This document shows, one piece after another, positions 5,724 to 6,181 of a stretch of DNA of 6,181 nucleotides. Both the position numbers and the translations under genes were made by a program. A model generated the notes under the pieces. It saw only the letters and a list, made by a program, of their open reading frames with translations, made no database searches and was not told the origin of the DNA. Position 1 is the first letter of the stretch; every line of letters starts with the position of its first letter. The stretch comes from Methanosarcinales archaeon. GTDB taxonomy: Archaea > Halobacteriota > Methanosarcinia > DSM-18856 > Methermicoccaceae. The stretch is taken from contig QMVI01000069.1 of NCBI GenBank assembly GCA_003661015.1, positions 1-6,181 of the forward strand, in the 5' to 3' direction.

Positions 5724-5918
5724 ATGGATGAAAAGGATGAAAGAATGGGTCTTGGGCCACATGGATTTTGTTTCTGTCCAAAATGTGGTTATAAGAAACC
5801 ACATGAAGCAGGGATACCTTGCAGAGAAGAAAGATGTCCGACTTGTGGTGTGAGGTTGATACGAGAAGGCTCGTTGCACCATGAAAAACTCAAGAGAGGA
5901 GACACAATAGACGATTGA
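5724..5918 (+). CDS. Small six-cysteine zinc-ribbon protein
   Basis: A 64-residue soluble protein. Two knuckles, C18-P-x-C21-G and C38-P-x-C41-G, make a typical four-cysteine zinc-ribbon site; C16 and C33 are extra and could bind a second metal or an iron-sulfur centre. The core reads GLGPHGFCFCPKCGY, then PHEAGIPC, then CPTCGVRLIREG; residues 49-64 are a charged tail. From memory, similar short proteins with a G-x-GP start and CPxCG-PHxxGxPC-CPxCG spacing occur in anaerobes, sometimes near metal-cofactor or NifX/Mrp-type genes, but I cannot assign a reaction. No DNA-binding helix or signal peptide is visible. The start at 5724 is set by the Shine-Dalgarno at 5714-5718; a TTG at 5709 would add five residues. 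It lies just outside the repeat-bounded island, is more AT-rich than the DUF89 gene in one sample (22 of 60 G+C), and converges on the DUF89 gene with a 5-base gap. Confidence 0.8.
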   Translation: MDEKDERMGLGPHGFCFCPKCGYKKPHEAGIPCREERCPTCGVRLIREGSLHHEKLKRGDTIDD

Positions 5919-5931
5919 GGATTTTACCTCA
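5916..5931. terminator. Small hairpin spanning two convergent stop codons
   Basis: TGAGG (5916-5920) and CCTCA (5927-5931) are perfect complements around the six-base loop ATTTTA. The TGA of the zinc-ribbon gene forms the left arm's first bases, and the TAA of the DUF89 gene lies in the loop. It could mark or stabilise the 3' ends of both mRNAs. The stem is short, so this may be incidental. Confidence 0.3.
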
Positions 5932-6181
5932 CCAGCTTCGCAATCAGACTCCCTTTCCTCGCACCAATGCTCCTCGCCACCACACTGCATTTAGCCATCA
6001 TCAGATAAAATATGGGCCGTACATCGTACTCCGAAAGGGTCTCGTAGTTAGCCATCCCCTTTGCAATCACCAATGTCGCCTCATCCATTGCATTCTTGAG
6101 TTCTTCGGGTGCTTCTTCCATCAGAACGCCGATGGTTGCACCCCCTGTTGTCAGCACCTCATCCACAACCAAGTCAAGTCC
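5924..6181 (-). CDS. DUF89 metal-dependent phosphatase family protein, C-terminal 85 residues (runs off right edge)
   Basis: The minus-strand frame is open from the window edge (GLDLVVDEVLTTGGATIG) to a TAA at 5926-5924. The start lies outside the window; the internal TTG at 6172 is not a start but a leucine codon within the conserved stretch. The segment matches the end of DUF89 (ARMT1-like) proteins: MEEAPEEL, then an acidic helix, then VIAKGMANYETLSE with the family's KG-x-x-N-[YF]-E signature, then IFYLMMAKCSVVARSIG and a basic C-terminus. Members are metal-dependent damage-control phosphatases that act on reactive or damaged sugar phosphates and related metabolites in the cytoplasm; structures exist for archaeal members including one from Archaeoglobus fulgidus. 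The archaeal substrate is not established. Base composition is higher in G+C (32 of 60 in one sample) than the neighbouring island. The metal-binding residues lie in the missing part. Confidence 0.85.
   Translation of the reverse strand, partial: GLDLVVDEVLTTGGATIGVLMEEAPEELKNAMDEATLVIAKGMANYETLSEYDVRPIFYLMMAKCSVVARSIGARKGSLIAKLVR

Noticed and set aside
5664..5990. A 108-residue minus-strand open frame across the zinc-ribbon gene
   Set aside because: It overlaps both the zinc-ribbon gene and the DUF89 end, each of which has clear family motifs and better start or edge logic.
6170..6172. TTG at 6172 as the start of an 82-residue protein
   Set aside because: The frame stays open upstream with conserved DUF89 sequence, so this codon is internal and the gene is cut by the window edge.
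1..6181. CRISPR array
   Set aside because: No regularly spaced repeats of 20-40 bases occur; the only notable direct repeat is the 14-mer present twice, 3.3 kb apart.

Overview
The window looks like a piece of euryarchaeal chromosome, and an Archaeoglobi-like host is my best guess (genus not determinable from this stretch). The reasons are: a tRNA-Phe without an encoded CCA end; TATA boxes about 26 bases upstream of predicted transcript starts; at least one apparently leaderless mRNA; and a gene set typical of anaerobic archaea (a LUD/iron-sulfur lactate-oxidation-type protein, an HAE3-type RND exporter, a DUF89 phosphatase and a small zinc ribbon). The taxon is an inference from gene content; the archaeal assignment is firmer.

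Layout. Bases 1-324 (minus) hold the N-terminal part of an RND-superfamily (HAE3/MMPL-like) membrane exporter that runs off the left edge. It lies 25 bases downstream of a 600-residue LutA-LutB-type fusion (350-2152, minus), probably in the same transcript. A very compact divergent promoter region (2153-2193) drives that operon leftward and tRNA-Phe(GAA) (2194-2267) rightward, with the two TATA boxes interleaved. Immediately beyond the tRNA lies one large minus-strand gene (2297-5503) for a single-chain restriction-modification enzyme with an N-terminal PD-(D/E)xK nuclease motif, a central N6-adenine methyltransferase and a C-terminal target-recognition region. Right of it is an AT-rich intergenic stretch of about 220 bases. 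Then come a small six-cysteine zinc-ribbon gene (5724-5918, plus) and, convergent with a 5-base gap, the C-terminal end of a DUF89 metal-dependent phosphatase (5924-6181, minus, running off the right edge).

The most notable observation is that the restriction-modification gene is bracketed by a perfect 14-base direct repeat (TTGTATTTTCAATC). One copy starts two bases after the tRNA-Phe 3' end (2269-2282); the other lies upstream of the gene (5596-5609). A weaker similarity extends the repeat into the last bases of the tRNA. The 5' half of the gene is also clearly more AT-rich than the flanking genes. Together this suggests that a one-gene defence cassette inserted at the tRNA-Phe 3' end and duplicated or carried the tRNA's T-rich downstream sequence. 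No integrase or transposase and no terminal inverted repeats are visible, so how it moved is open.

Functional links: the LutAB-like protein is probably a cytoplasmic electron-transfer/oxidation component of lactate or related 2-hydroxy-acid metabolism; the exporter shares its transcript but has no obvious link to it. The restriction-modification enzyme would be self-sufficient, needing no separate subunit. The zinc-ribbon gene has an inverted repeat centred on its likely TATA box, suggesting repressor control.
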